DNA of 64,000 nt. Origin: JBHJGS01 sp050331575. Its GTDB lineage: Bacteria > Pseudomonadota > Alphaproteobacteria > Sphingomonadales > Rhodothalassiaceae. The stretch is taken from contig JBHJGS010000003.1 in NCBI GenBank assembly GCA_050331575.1, positions 57,407 through 121,406 of the forward strand. Direction: 5' to 3'. How positions within the stretch are numbered: position 1 is the stretch's first letter; every line of letters begins with the position of its first letter. The position numbers and the translations under genes are program-made. The notes under the pieces are model-generated. The model worked only from the letters and a program-made list of their open reading frames with translations. It was not told the DNA's origin and searched no databases. Positions 8,871 to 18,262 of the stretch are shown here, one piece after another.

Positions 8871-9485
8871 CTAGCGGTTGCGGGACCCGGCGGCCGCAAG
8901 ATGCGCCGAGACCGCGCGTTGCAGTGCCGGTATCAACTCTTGTTCGAACCAAAGGTTGCGCTGCAGCCAATGGGTATTACGCGGGCTGGGATGCACCATC
9001 GGCCAGATCTGTGGTGCAAACTCTGGCCAGGCGCGCACCGTCTCAGTCAGGCTAGCCTTCCGCTTCGCGCCCAAATGATAGGCATGAGCGTATTGACCGA
9101 TCACCAACTTCATCGCCGGTGGCGGCATCGCGGCGAACAATCGGTCATGCCACAGCGCCTTGCACTCCGGTCGGGGCGGCAAATCGCCGCCCTTCGGCGC
9201 ACGGCCGGGGTAACAAAAACCCATGGGTATAATGCAGAACAGGTCAGGATCGTAAAACTCGTCCCGCCCCACACCCAGCCAGGCGCGCAACCGATCTCCC
9301 GATGCATCGTTGAATGGCACACCGGTGGCGTGAACCTTGGTTCCCGGCGCCTGAGCAACAATCAAAATGGGGCCGCGGCCGACCTGCAGCACCGGGCGGG
9401 GGCCAAGCGGTAGAGCATCCCGGCAGTGCGTACATGCACGGATTTCACTCAAAAGTCGTTCTAAATCGGGGGCCGTGCTTGGCAA
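8871..9485 (-). CDS. Uracil-DNA glycosylase-like family protein
   Basis: This is a small uracil-DNA-glycosylase superfamily protein of the single-domain type. Two cysteines in ACTHCRDALPLGPRPV (around residues 17-32) recall the Fe-S type N-terminus. The loop IVAQAPGTKVHATGVPFND corresponds to the catalytic motif, and HPSPRN near the C-terminus corresponds to the minor-groove/His motif. A DNA-repair or nucleotide-hydrolase role is inferred from fold only. The start is TTG, supported by a strong AGGAGG seven bases upstream. It is divergent from egtB across a 69-base spacer. Confidence 0.75.
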   Translation of the reverse strand: MPSTAPDLERLLSEIRACTHCRDALPLGPRPVLQVGRGPILIVAQAPGTKVHATGVPFNDASGDRLRAWLGVGRDEFYDPDLFCIIPMGFCYPGRAPKGGDLPPRPECKALWHDRLFAAMPPPAMKLVIGQYAHAYHLGAKRKASLTETVRAWPEFAPQIWPMVHPSPRNTHWLQRNLWFEQELIPALQRAVSAHLAAAGSRNR

Positions 9486-9554
9486 GCCCGCCTCCTGTCA
9501 GTATGATTCATCTCGTCCACACCGGCCAATGCCAGAAGACGCAGGAGGACAGCC

Positions 9555-10865
9555 ATGCCTAAACCGTCAACGGTCCTGCGTGCATCCTCCGCCTGGTTGG
9601 AGCCTGGCGCTGCGCTGCGCGGCTTTGCGGACACGCGGGCGCAAAGTCTGGACTTGGCCGCCCCTTTGAGTGCGGAAGACATGACCGTGCAGTCGATGCC
9701 GGACGTGTCGCCCACGAAATGGCATCTGGCGCATACCACATGGTTTTTCGAGACATTTCTGCTGCGCGACCGGGAAGCTGATTTCGACCCGCACGATCAG
9801 CGCTACCATTTTCTGTTCAACTCTTATTATGAGGCGGAGGGGCCGCGCCAGCCGCGGCCCAATCGCGGCTTGATCACCCGGCCCTCGGTGGCTGAGGTGA
9901 TGGCATATCGCAATGATGTGGATGCCCGCGTGGCCGCGTTATGCGAGCGTGCTGATGACACCGATTGGCCACAGATCGCCGCCATTCTGGAACTGGGCTG
10001 CCAGCACGAACAGCAGCATCAGGAATTGCTGCTGACCGACATCAAGCATGTGCTCTACCAGAACCCGTTCCACCCAGCCTATGCGCGGACCTATTTGAAG
10101 GAATATCATGCCGCCCCGGACTTGGCCTTTCATCGGTATGATGGCGGCCGGGTGATGATCGGGCATGCTGGCGACGGCTTCGCCTATGACAATGAAACGC
10201 CGCGCCACGAGGTCTTGTTGCAGCCCTTTGCGCTGGCGAACCGCCCGATCACCAATCGAGAATTTCACGCGTTCATCGAAGACGGCGGCTACCGCACTCC
10301 GGCCTTGTGGCTGTCTGACGGGTGGGATCAGGTGCAAAGCCATGGCTGGAGCCATCCGCTTTATTGGGAATTTGACGAGGATGAGGGCTGGCGCGCCTAC
10401 ACCTTGCGCGGTTTGCAGCCGATCAATTGGGAAGAACCGGTGTGCCACCTGTCCTTCTTCGAGGCAGAGGCCTATGCCGCCTGGGCCGGCGCCCGCTTGC
10501 CCCTGGAAGCCGAACTTGAGCATGCCTTGGCTTGCCAACCCGATCCCGGACCGGTGAATGATCTGGGCAGCGGTCGCTTGCATGCGGCCATCGCGCCGCA
10601 GCCGACCGCCGAACGGCCCGTGGTGCAGCTGGCCGGCGACGTTTGGGAATGGACCCGCTCCGCCTACGCTCCTTACCCGCGTTTCCGCCCGATGGGCGGG
10701 GCCATCGGCGAATATAACGGCAAATTCATGTGCAATCAGTTCGTCCTGCGCGGCGGCTCCTTCGCCACGCCGGCCGGGCACTGGCACCCCACCTACCGCA
10801 ATTTCTTTCCCCCTGAGGCGCGCTGGCAATTCAGTGGCGTCCGGCTGGCCAAGGATGCCGAATGA
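9555..10865 (+). CDS. egtB: Ergothioneine biosynthesis protein EgtB (hercynine sulfoxide synthase)
   Basis: A non-haem iron enzyme that joins trimethylhistidine (hercynine) to a thiol donor with oxygen. An N-terminal DinB-like helical bundle carries the iron ligands, seen as WHLAH near residue 57 and the HX3HXE motif at H151/H155. A C-terminal FGE-sulfatase domain (about 195-435) ends with VLRGGSFATPAGHWHPTYRNFF. The start has GGAGG just upstream. It overlaps egtD by four bases (ATGA). The EgtE lyase and EgtA/EgtC are not in the window. Confidence 0.95.
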   Translation: MPKPSTVLRASSAWLEPGAALRGFADTRAQSLDLAAPLSAEDMTVQSMPDVSPTKWHLAHTTWFFETFLLRDREADFDPHDQRYHFLFNSYYEAEGPRQPRPNRGLITRPSVAEVMAYRNDVDARVAALCERADDTDWPQIAAILELGCQHEQQHQELLLTDIKHVLYQNPFHPAYARTYLKEYHAAPDLAFHRYDGGRVMIGHAGDGFAYDNETPRHEVLLQPFALANRPITNREFHAFIEDGGYRTPALWLSDGWDQVQSHGWSHPLYWEFDEDEGWRAYTLRGLQPINWEEPVCHLSFFEAEAYAAWAGARLPLEAELEHALACQPDPGPVNDLGSGRLHAAIAPQPTAERPVVQLAGDVWEWTRSAYAPYPRFRPMGGAIGEYNGKFMCNQFVLRGGSFATPAGHWHPTYRNFFPPEARWQFSGVRLAKDAE

Positions 10866-11842
10866 ATGATGTGAAGACCGCGCCTTCCGTCCGGTTTATC
10901 GATCTGAAACCGCCGGAGGACGCGCTCCTGCCCCTGGTCCTGTCTGGACTGGCCGGCACGCCCAAGGCCCTGCCCGCCAAGCTGTTCTACGACCGCACCG
11001 GATCCGAACTGTTCGAACGCATCTGCGAACAGCCGGAATATTATCCTACGCGGACCGAAATGGGCATCCTGCGCCGGATCGCCGGTGAGGTGTCCGACCT
11101 AGCCGGGTCGGATGTTCAGTTGGTCGAGTTCGGCGCCGGCGCGCTGGAAAAGGTCGGCATATTGCTCAATGCCATGCATCGGCCGGCCGGCTTCGTGGCG
11201 CTGGATATCTCTGGCGAGCATCTGCTTCAGGCAGCACAAGCCTGCGCAGCGCAGTTTCCCGATCTGGAAGTCATCGCGATTGCCGCGGACTATAGCCAGC
11301 CGTTCACCATACCAGATCCCTCCACAGGCGCGCCGGCGCGCCGCTTGGGCTTCTTCCCCGGTTCCACCATCGGCAATATGCTGCCGGAGGAAGCCCGCGC
11401 GTTCCTTGAGAATGCCGGGGCTCTCTTGGGGCCAGGCGGACTGATGCTGCTGGGTGCGGACCTGGTCAAGGACCCCGCCGTGCTGGAGGCTGCCTATAAT
11501 GATGCCGCCGGCGTGACCGCGGCGTTCAATCGCAATATGCTGGTGCATCTGAACCAGGCATTAGGGTGTGATTTCGATCCTACCGCCTTTGATCATCATG
11601 CGTTTTTCAATGCCGAGAGGGCGCGCATTGAAATGCATCTGGTCAGCCGGTGCGATCAGACGGTGCTGGTCGACACACATCCGATTTCGTTTGGCGCCGG
11701 CGAATCCATCCATACGGAGAATTCCCACAAATATACCCTTGAGCGCGTGGCCGATCTGGGCCGGTCCGCAGGCTTTCAAACCCGCGCGCAATGGACCGAC
11801 CCGGACCATCTGTTCAGCGTTACGCTGCTTCAGCGCGGCTGA
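10862..11842 (+). CDS. egtD: L-histidine N(alpha)-methyltransferase EgtD
   Basis: The SAM-dependent enzyme that trimethylates histidine to hercynine, supplying EgtB. Family blocks are LFYDRTGSELFERICEQPEYYPTRTE (residues 41-66, given in part), the SAM-binding VEFGAGA near residue 88, and FFPGSTIGNM. Length 326 aa is normal. It is coupled to egtB by an ATGA overlap. Its last 23 bases overlap the 3' end of the convergent acyl-CoA dehydrogenase. Confidence 0.95.
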   Translation: MNDVKTAPSVRFIDLKPPEDALLPLVLSGLAGTPKALPAKLFYDRTGSELFERICEQPEYYPTRTEMGILRRIAGEVSDLAGSDVQLVEFGAGALEKVGILLNAMHRPAGFVALDISGEHLLQAAQACAAQFPDLEVIAIAADYSQPFTIPDPSTGAPARRLGFFPGSTIGNMLPEEARAFLENAGALLGPGGLMLLGADLVKDPAVLEAAYNDAAGVTAAFNRNMLVHLNQALGCDFDPTAFDHHAFFNAERARIEMHLVSRCDQTVLVDTHPISFGAGESIHTENSHKYTLERVADLGRSAGFQTRAQWTDPDHLFSVTLLQRG

Positions 11843-12962
11843 GCCGGGCCACGCGGGCGCGGTGAAAGCGGCTGTCACCGAACAGCTGCTCGATCATGAA
11901 GATGCGCTTGAAATAGTGGCCCACCGACATCGCGTCGGACACGCCCATGCCGCCATGCAGTTGCACCGCCTGGCGCGCGACAAAGCGCGCGGCCTCGCTG
12001 ATCTTCACTTTCGCGGCGGAGACCGCATACGCCCGCTCGTCCGCCGTCGCATCGAGGCTGAGCGTGGCATAATAGAGCATCGACCGCGCTTCCTCCGCGG
12101 CCATCACCATGTCGACCATGCGGTGCTGCAACACCTGAAAGCTCCCGATCGGCCGGCCGAACTGGGTGCGGGTGGCCAAATAGTCCCCGGTCAGACGGTT
12201 CAAATGGTCGATCGCGCCAACCGCCTCAGCCAAGACAGCGGCACACGCGCGGTCCAGGCTTGCCTGTATCGCCGGCACCACATCGCCCTCCCCCACACGG
12301 TCCGCCGCGGCAACTTCAGCCCCGTCGAACACGAAATCCGCAGCCCGATGCCCGTCCGCCGTGGCATAGCGTGTGCGCGCCACACCCGCAGCCTCAGAAC
12401 CGATCAGGAACAGGGCCAGGCCGTGGGCCTGACCCGGCTCGGCCTCGGTGCGGGCAAGCACAAGCAGATGGTCGGCCGCCTCACCGCCAAGCACAATTTG
12501 CTTTCTGCCGCTCAGTCGCCATCCCTCACCATCGGGCTCCGCGCGACAGGCGGTATAGCTCAGATCATAGCCCATGCCCTGTTCGACAAACGCAAAAGCC
12601 AGCTTCTCCTGACCCTGTGCCACGGCTGTTAGCACCTTATCCTTCTGGTCGGCCCGGCCCAAATCGGCCAGCAGACCGCCGGCGAGGATGACGCTGGGCA
12701 CATAAGGCTCCAGCACCAGGCCTCGGCCGAATGCCTCCATCAGCAGCATCACCTCAGCCGCTCCAGCGCCCAACCCGCCATGGTCTTCGGGCAAGGGCAT
12801 GGCAAGCCAGCCCAAGTCGGCGAACTGCGTCCAATGCGCTTCGTCATAGCCGATCTCGCTCGCCTCCAAGGCGCGACGCCGCTCAAAGTCATAGCGGTCG
12901 CGGACAAAGCGGTCGGCGGCCTCCGCGATCAGCCGCTGTTCGTCGCTTAATTCGAAGTCCAT
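11820..12962 (-). CDS. Acyl-CoA dehydrogenase (small-subunit type)
   Basis: A flavin-dependent acyl-CoA dehydrogenase of 380 aa with the standard N-terminal helical, central beta and C-terminal helical domains. Seen motifs are DLGWLAMPLPEDHGGLG, FAFVEQGMGYD, an RTQFGRPIGSFQVLQHRMVDM helix and QLHGGMGVSDAMSVGHYFKR. The last resembles small subunits of heteromeric enzymes such as PimD. In that segment the usual MTxE reads VSDA. A large-subunit partner is not adjacent. It converges on egtD with a 23-base overlap. Substrate unknown. Confidence 0.85.
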   Translation of the reverse strand: MDFELSDEQRLIAEAADRFVRDRYDFERRRALEASEIGYDEAHWTQFADLGWLAMPLPEDHGGLGAGAAEVMLLMEAFGRGLVLEPYVPSVILAGGLLADLGRADQKDKVLTAVAQGQEKLAFAFVEQGMGYDLSYTACRAEPDGEGWRLSGRKQIVLGGEAADHLLVLARTEAEPGQAHGLALFLIGSEAAGVARTRYATADGHRAADFVFDGAEVAAADRVGEGDVVPAIQASLDRACAAVLAEAVGAIDHLNRLTGDYLATRTQFGRPIGSFQVLQHRMVDMVMAAEEARSMLYYATLSLDATADERAYAVSAAKVKISEAARFVARQAVQLHGGMGVSDAMSVGHYFKRIFMIEQLFGDSRFHRARVARLSRAEAA

Positions 12963-13119
12963 GAACTGTGTCTCCCGATCATGTCAGGCCGGTGTGTTCG
13001 GTCCGGAGCCTTGGTTTTCGTTCGGATCATCCCTAGTTATAGAAAACCGCCGCGGCTCCGGGCCAGCCCGATCTTGCCGCGCTTGGCGTTTGCGCAGCCG
13101 AAGAGGATGAGTTCAGGCG

Positions 13120-14166
13120 ATGTGGCAGTCCGTAGGGTTTAACGACATGGCCGTGGAAGCCCCCAATCTGGCCAGCCTCTCGCCCATTTTGATCCTGCTC
13201 ATGGCCATGGGCCTGAACCTGCTGCTGGGGCGGGAGTCGGTACTTAAGCGCACCTTCGATATTCCCATCGGCATGACCGGCCGGTTCTTAAGCGGCCTGC
13301 AACAGCGCTACAATCGCCCGGAATATACCGACAGGATGCGCAAGTCCGACGGGATTTCGTCCTTGAGCGCGTTGATCCTGCTGGCGCTTATCTTGGGCTT
13401 GGCCCTGGAATGGGCGTTTAACCAACTGCCTTATGGTTGGGCGCCAGAAGCCCTTGTCGTGGCCGCAGCCCTGGTGCTGCGCTCCCATTTCGACGGCGCG
13501 CGGGTCCTTGCCTCGACCCTGGATCTGGGCACCGAACAAGGCCGGGCGACGCTGGCGCTGTTCGCCGCGCGCGATACCGCACGCCTGGACCGGCCCGGCG
13601 TGTGCCGCGCCGGCATCGAGATCACCGCCCGCACCTTGTGCGAAGGCGTTATTCACCCGGTCATTTTCTATCTCTTGTTCGGGCTTCCGGGCCTTTTGGT
13701 GGTGCGCGCGATCAGCGTGTTCTCCCGTGCCATTGACGAATATACGCCCTATGGCACCTGCTTTGGATGGGCATCCGGCCGCGTCAATCGCGCCTTGCAA
13801 TGGCCGGCGATGCTGATCACTCCGCTGATTGTCGCGCTGGCCAGCCTGGTGACACCGGGCGCTGCGCCTTTGTCTGCCGTTCAGGTGGCACTGCGCGACT
13901 GGCGCAAACATGCCGTGGCGCGCGATGGCTGGGCGTTCGGCAGCTTTGCCGGGGCCTTGCGCGTAAAGCTGGGCGGTCCAATCGCCTATTATGGCCAGTT
14001 GCGCAACACCCGTTGGATCGGCGACGGGCTTGGCGAAGCGGATGTGGCGCAGCTTCGCAAGGCGCGCCGGGTGTTCATTATGTCCACAATGGTGATCGCC
14101 TTGCTGGTCGGCGCCTTGATCCTGGTGGAGGGCCAGATGCCGCTGGTCACCGGGCTGATCTTTTAA
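13120..14166 (+). CDS. CobD/CbiB-family adenosylcobinamide-phosphate synthase-like membrane protein
   Basis: A polytopic protein of the CobD/CbiB family, which attaches aminopropanol to adenosylcobyric acid. Recognisable blocks are the GRDTxxLD-like AARDTARLDRPGVCRAGIE, an ARTLCEGVIHPVIFYLLFGLPG segment, and the C-terminal RDWRKHAVARDGWAFGSFAGAL. It is 348 aa, slightly longer than usual, and has four or five hydrophobic segments. No other cobalamin gene is near, so the true substrate could differ. The start could also be the ATG at 13147. Confidence 0.75.
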   Translation: MWQSVGFNDMAVEAPNLASLSPILILLMAMGLNLLLGRESVLKRTFDIPIGMTGRFLSGLQQRYNRPEYTDRMRKSDGISSLSALILLALILGLALEWAFNQLPYGWAPEALVVAAALVLRSHFDGARVLASTLDLGTEQGRATLALFAARDTARLDRPGVCRAGIEITARTLCEGVIHPVIFYLLFGLPGLLVVRAISVFSRAIDEYTPYGTCFGWASGRVNRALQWPAMLITPLIVALASLVTPGAAPLSAVQVALRDWRKHAVARDGWAFGSFAGALRVKLGGPIAYYGQLRNTRWIGDGLGEADVAQLRKARRVFIMSTMVIALLVGALILVEGQMPLVTGLIF

Positions 14167-14253
14167 CGAGACCGCGGACACACCAGATCCGAATTTGAAA
14201 TTCCCCTCCTTTCTGCTACGAGTCGTACTCTGCGGAGCTGGGGGGGTGCGACC

Positions 14254-15749
14254 GTGGTCGAGATCTATTTTACCGTGCTGACAGGCGTGGCCATGGCCAT
14301 GGCGCTGTGCGGACTGGACGATCTTCTCGTCGATTGCCTGTATCATCTGCGCCGAACCTGGCGATCCTTGACCATTTATCGCCGGCATCCTCGTGCGCGG
14401 GCTGAATCGCTGATCGGGCAGCGCGAGCCCGCAGCAGCCATCCTGGTGCCGGCCTGGTCGGAGGGCGCGGTTATCGCTGCCATGTTGCGCCATTTGCACC
14501 AAGCGCTGCTTTACCGCCACTATCGCGTTTTGTCGGCTGCTATAGCAATGATTTCGGCACGCAAGCAGCGGTTCGCTCGGTCGCCGGGACGGATGAAAGC
14601 TGGCTCGCCCTGGTCTATTGCGAGCGCCCCGGCCCGACCAGCAAGGCGGACTGCCTGAACTGCCTGTTCCGCGCTGCACGGCCCTGGCGCCCGGCCTTCT
14701 ATGTGCTGCAGGATGCAGAAGATGTTGTGCACCCGCTGTCGCTCAGCATCATGGCCCGGCTGATCGGTCGGGCAGACATGGTACAGCTCCCCGTCATCGC
14801 CCTGGAACGGCCGGTCTACGATCTTGTCGGCGGCCATTATCTCGACGAATTCGCCGAGGCCCACGCCAAGGAATTGGTGGTGCGGGAGGCTCTTGCCGGC
14901 CATGTCCCAAGCGCCGGCGTCGGCTGCGCCTTTGCCGCGGACGCGCTGGAGCATCTGGCCGATGCCCGGGGCGGTGCGCCATTTCATCCCGGCGCATTGA
15001 CCGAGGATTATGAAGTGGCGCTCGCGCTGCACCGCATGGGCGCGCGCTCCATTCTGGCCCGGGTGCCAGCTGCCGATGGCGCCGGCCCGGTGGCGACGCG
15101 GGAATATTTCCCATCCAGCCTCACCGGCGCGGTCCGCCAGAAGGCCCGCTGGTATCTGGGCATCGTGTTTCAGGGCTGGCGCCAGCTGCGTTGGAGCGGC
15201 TCCTGGCGCACCCGCTACGCCCTGGCGCGAGACCGCAAGGCACCATTCGCCGCTTTGCTGACCCTGGCGGGTTATGGGCTGTTTCTGGCCGGGTTAAGCG
15301 GTTCGATGCCTGTGCTGCAACGACCGCTCCTCCGCTGGTTGTTGCTGATCAATCTGACATTTCTGGCTTGGCGACTGGTGCACCGCGCGGCCTTCACAGG
15401 TCAGCTTTACGGCCCGGTCCAAGCGATCGTGGCGATCCCGCGGGCGCTGATCAGCAATCTGGTCAATGCTCTGGCCGCCCTGCGTGCCCTGGCGCTGCTG
15501 ATCCGGGCAGCCGCTTTTTAGCAGGCGCTCAGTTGGGACAAGACCCCGCACCGGTTTCCCAGCGACAAGGCGCTGGCGCCGTTCCGGGCGCGACTTGGCA
15601 CCCGCTTGTGCCGGGAGGGACTGATCAGCCTGACGCAGCTGGACCAAGCGCTCGCTGAGCAGAAGCAAAGACCCGAACGCCTGGGCGATATTCTGGTGGC
15701 GCACGGCTGGATTGACCGCGGCGTGCTGGAACGGGCCGCCGGCGGCTGA
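14254..15749 (+). pseudogene. NfrB-like membrane glycosyltransferase, broken by a frameshift and an amber codon
   Basis: A family 2 glycosyltransferase resembling NfrB (phage N4 adsorption protein B), with a C-terminal GspE-N-like domain. The GTG-started frame reads to the T-run at 14528-14531, where one base is missing. The next frame then continues the family sequence (FVGCYSNDFGTQA, later VLQDAEDVVHPLSL and HPGALTEDYEVAL). A TAG at 15519-15521 interrupts it again. The same frame resumes with SWDKTPHRFP and a GspE-N-like tail, ending at TGA 15747-15749. That TGA overlaps the next ATG, which supports a single ancestral reading frame. Natural decay or sequencing error are both possible. Confidence 0.8.
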
Positions 15750-16891
15750 TGACCGGCCGGATCCTGGTCCGCCTCGCCGCGCTGGTCTGGTTGAGCCTGC
15801 CGGCAGCGTCTCAAACCGCAGCGCAGTGGGCGGCTGAGGCCTATGCGCACCTGTCCGCAGGTCGGGATGGCCCGGCGATAGAGGCGTTTGAGCAGGCCTT
15901 GGCGGCCGACCCGCCGCCCCACGAACGTTATCAGCTGGCAGCGGATCTGGGCTTCGCCTTGAACCGGCTGTCCCGCTGGGAGGAGGCCGCCGCCGCGTTC
16001 AGCCTAGCCCTGGCCGTTCATGACGATCCGCTGCTGCGACGAGCCCGCGCCTATGCGCTGAAAGCCGCCGGCCAAACCACCGCCGCGGCCGATGCGTTTC
16101 GTGCCGCCATGATCCATGATCCGGCCATGCCCGCTGAGCGCGAGGAATTGCTGCGCCGCGAGGTGCGCGACATGAGCCGCCGGCTGATCGGCCAGACCTA
16201 TGTGCAGCTGCGCGCTGAGCCGGCCTTCGATGCGGTGACCGTGACCGACCCGCCGGTGGTTGGCAGCCAAGGCGGTGCGGAGCTGGCCGTCCGCCTGGTC
16301 GACCGACTGGGCCTGGAGATCCGGCCGGCGGCGCGCTTGCTGTGGGCATTCGATGCCTTCACCTTCGCTGCGGTCGATGACAGCTTGCAAGCCGGGATCG
16401 GCGTGCAGATCAAACCGTTCCGGCGCAGAAACCTCATCCTCAGCGCCGAACGCCTGATCGCCATCGGTGATTTTGCGCGCAATGATTGGCTGCTGCGTGC
16501 CAGCTGGTCGGAGGGTCTTGGCTATGAAGGCGCGCCGGGCCGCCGCATTTGGCCGTTTTTCTCGGTCTATCTGGATGCCGCCGTGATCGCCCCGGTCATG
16601 CCTGACCTGATCGTCGCGGCTGATGTGCGTGCCGGCCTTGGCTGGCGCGTGCATGAGCGGGTGACGCTGCGGCCGATCCTGGCGGCGTCGGCCCTGATGC
16701 AGGAGGGCTTCGGCGATGTGCTGGAACTGATTGAAGCGGGCCCCGGCATGCGCCTGATCCTGACCCCGCCCGGCACGCGATTGCGCGCATCGTCGGTGGC
16801 CATCGAGATCGAGGCGCGCTGGCGCCAGAAGATCGCCGGGGATGCCGGGAACCGGTCTGGCTTCACGCTGACCCTGGCCCTACGGTTCTGA
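15749..16891 (+). CDS. NfrA-like outer-membrane protein with TPR repeats
   Basis: A signal peptide (about residues 1-25) is followed by TPR-like helices (AIEAFEQALAADPPPHERYQLA, given in part, and a second repeat around 70-130). A beta-rich C-terminal half ends in Phe (TLTLALRF), as outer-membrane barrels do. This is a shortened NfrA plan, and the gene is coupled to the NfrB-like gene by a TGATG overlap. NfrAB pairs are linked to making or exporting a surface glycan. If the partner is truly dead, this protein may have lost its role. Confidence 0.7.
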   Translation: MTGRILVRLAALVWLSLPAASQTAAQWAAEAYAHLSAGRDGPAIEAFEQALAADPPPHERYQLAADLGFALNRLSRWEEAAAAFSLALAVHDDPLLRRARAYALKAAGQTTAAADAFRAAMIHDPAMPAEREELLRREVRDMSRRLIGQTYVQLRAEPAFDAVTVTDPPVVGSQGGAELAVRLVDRLGLEIRPAARLLWAFDAFTFAAVDDSLQAGIGVQIKPFRRRNLILSAERLIAIGDFARNDWLLRASWSEGLGYEGAPGRRIWPFFSVYLDAAVIAPVMPDLIVAADVRAGLGWRVHERVTLRPILAASALMQEGFGDVLELIEAGPGMRLILTPPGTRLRASSVAIEIEARWRQKIAGDAGNRSGFTLTLALRF

Positions 16892-16956
16892 ATGCTTGAC
16901 CGCATCGTCTGCCTGCCCGATGGTCCGTGCAAGACAAATAGGAGCTTGCCCCCAAA

Positions 16957-17733
16957 ATGCCGCCGATCCGGCTTTATGGTTATGCCACCAGTCCTTATGT
17001 GATGAAGGTGGTCTGTTATTTGAAATTCAAGGGCCTGGACTATCAGTTCGTTCCGGTCCGCCCGAAGACCAATGAACAAATCCGCTTCACGGGCCAGAAA
17101 AAGGTCCCGGTGCTGCAGATCGGCGAGGAATGGCGCACGGAAAGCTCAGACCTGGGCTGGTGGCTGGACGAACTGGCCCCTGAACCGCCGATGGATGGCG
17201 AAGACGAGGTCGACGCCTTCAAGATCCGCGATATCGACGCCTGGGTCTCGGACATGCTGATCCCCAGCCGGTTCCGCGAGGCGGTGGATTGGGAGGATAC
17301 GCCGACCGCGCTGAAAACCGGTTGGCGCCTGGCCAGCATCGTCCATGCCGGCACACCGCTGCCGCTGCACTGGCGCCTGTTATGGCCGCTGGCGGTGCGG
17401 CAGGCGCCGTTCATCCAGGAGATGGTGAATGATCTGAGCCGGTCCGAGCCGGTCGCCACCATGCGCCGCCGCTTGATGGACGAGTTTGAGGCGCATCTGG
17501 GTGAGGGGCCGTATCTGGGCGCGCGAAAGCGGCCGTCGCTGGCTGATCTGTCGGCCTATCCGGTGCTGATCTCTGGCTGGCTGATGGGTCTGGGCCGGTC
17601 CTTCGCATGGCTGGAGCGGCCGGCAATCCTGGCCTGGATGGAGCGGGTGCAAAGCCATTTGCCGGCCAATCCGCTGGCTTGCCCGGACCGGTTTCTGGTG
17701 CGCCCCTTCCCCTGGCAGCGCCGGGCGGCGTGA
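16957..17733 (+). CDS. Glutathione S-transferase family protein
   Basis: The N-terminal thioredoxin-like domain shows YATSPYVMKVVCYLKFKG, the cis-Pro segment KKVPVLQIG and the glutathione-binding TESSDLGWWLDE. An all-helical C-terminal domain follows (residues about 90-250), with RPSLADLSAYPVL near its end. The length (258 aa) is slightly long for the family. It stands alone between an NfrA-like gene and a cytochrome c gene. Substrate unknown. Confidence 0.85.
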   Translation: MPPIRLYGYATSPYVMKVVCYLKFKGLDYQFVPVRPKTNEQIRFTGQKKVPVLQIGEEWRTESSDLGWWLDELAPEPPMDGEDEVDAFKIRDIDAWVSDMLIPSRFREAVDWEDTPTALKTGWRLASIVHAGTPLPLHWRLLWPLAVRQAPFIQEMVNDLSRSEPVATMRRRLMDEFEAHLGEGPYLGARKRPSLADLSAYPVLISGWLMGLGRSFAWLERPAILAWMERVQSHLPANPLACPDRFLVRPFPWQRRAA

Positions 17734-17806
17734 CGCCAGATCGGGCTTGGCCGGGCGGCAAGGCCTGTGATTAACTGCTGAAACCGTCACGAAGAGGAGA
17801 CAGCCC

Positions 17807-18196
17807 ATGGACAAGGGCGTGTGGATTGCAGCGATTGTCGGCCTGATCGGGCTGCCGGCTCTGGCACAGGGCCGGGTGGAACAGGGCCGCGAAGCATTTG
17901 AGCAATATTGCGCCGTTTGCCACGGCATGAATGCTGAGGGCGAAGGGCCGCTGTCTCCCTGGCTGATCCGCAATCCCTCCGATCTGACCGCCTTGACCGC
18001 GCAGAATGACGGCACCTTCCCCACCGACTATGTCTATTTCGTCATCGACGGCCGCAGCGAAGTCGCCGCCCACGGTCCGCGCGAAATGCCCGTATGGGGC
18101 ACCCGGTTCGGCCTGACCGACCCGGACGCCTCAGCAGATGACACGCAGGAGCGCATCCTGAATATCATCGCCTATCTGGAGACGATCCAGGATTAG
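17807..18196 (+). CDS. Secreted monohaem cytochrome c
   Basis: A signal peptide of about 20 residues ends in ALA before Gln. The haem attachment site is CAVCH at residues 35-39 (GMNAEGEGPLSPWL follows) and a Met in REMPVWGTRF is the likely sixth ligand. At 129 aa it is a class I cytochrome c-like periplasmic electron carrier. The start is supported by AGGAGA upstream. Its redox partner is not evident from the neighbours. Confidence 0.88.
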   Translation: MDKGVWIAAIVGLIGLPALAQGRVEQGREAFEQYCAVCHGMNAEGEGPLSPWLIRNPSDLTALTAQNDGTFPTDYVYFVIDGRSEVAAHGPREMPVWGTRFGLTDPDASADDTQERILNIIAYLETIQD

Positions 18197-18262
18197 ACGA
18201 GGCCAGCATACGGTCCTACGGTGCGGTTTTGGGTTCGGCATGATGGTCTGAAGGGCCGTGGC

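Noticed and set aside
7878..9413. 511-codon plus-strand open frame over the acyltransferase and glycosylase-like genes
   Set aside because: It lies antisense to two recognisable proteins and reads through their spacer; its sequence is low-quality Gln/Arg-rich shadow.
11568..12632. 354-codon plus-strand frame across the egtD end and acyl-CoA dehydrogenase
   Set aside because: Both overlapped genes are well supported by motifs, and this frame has none.
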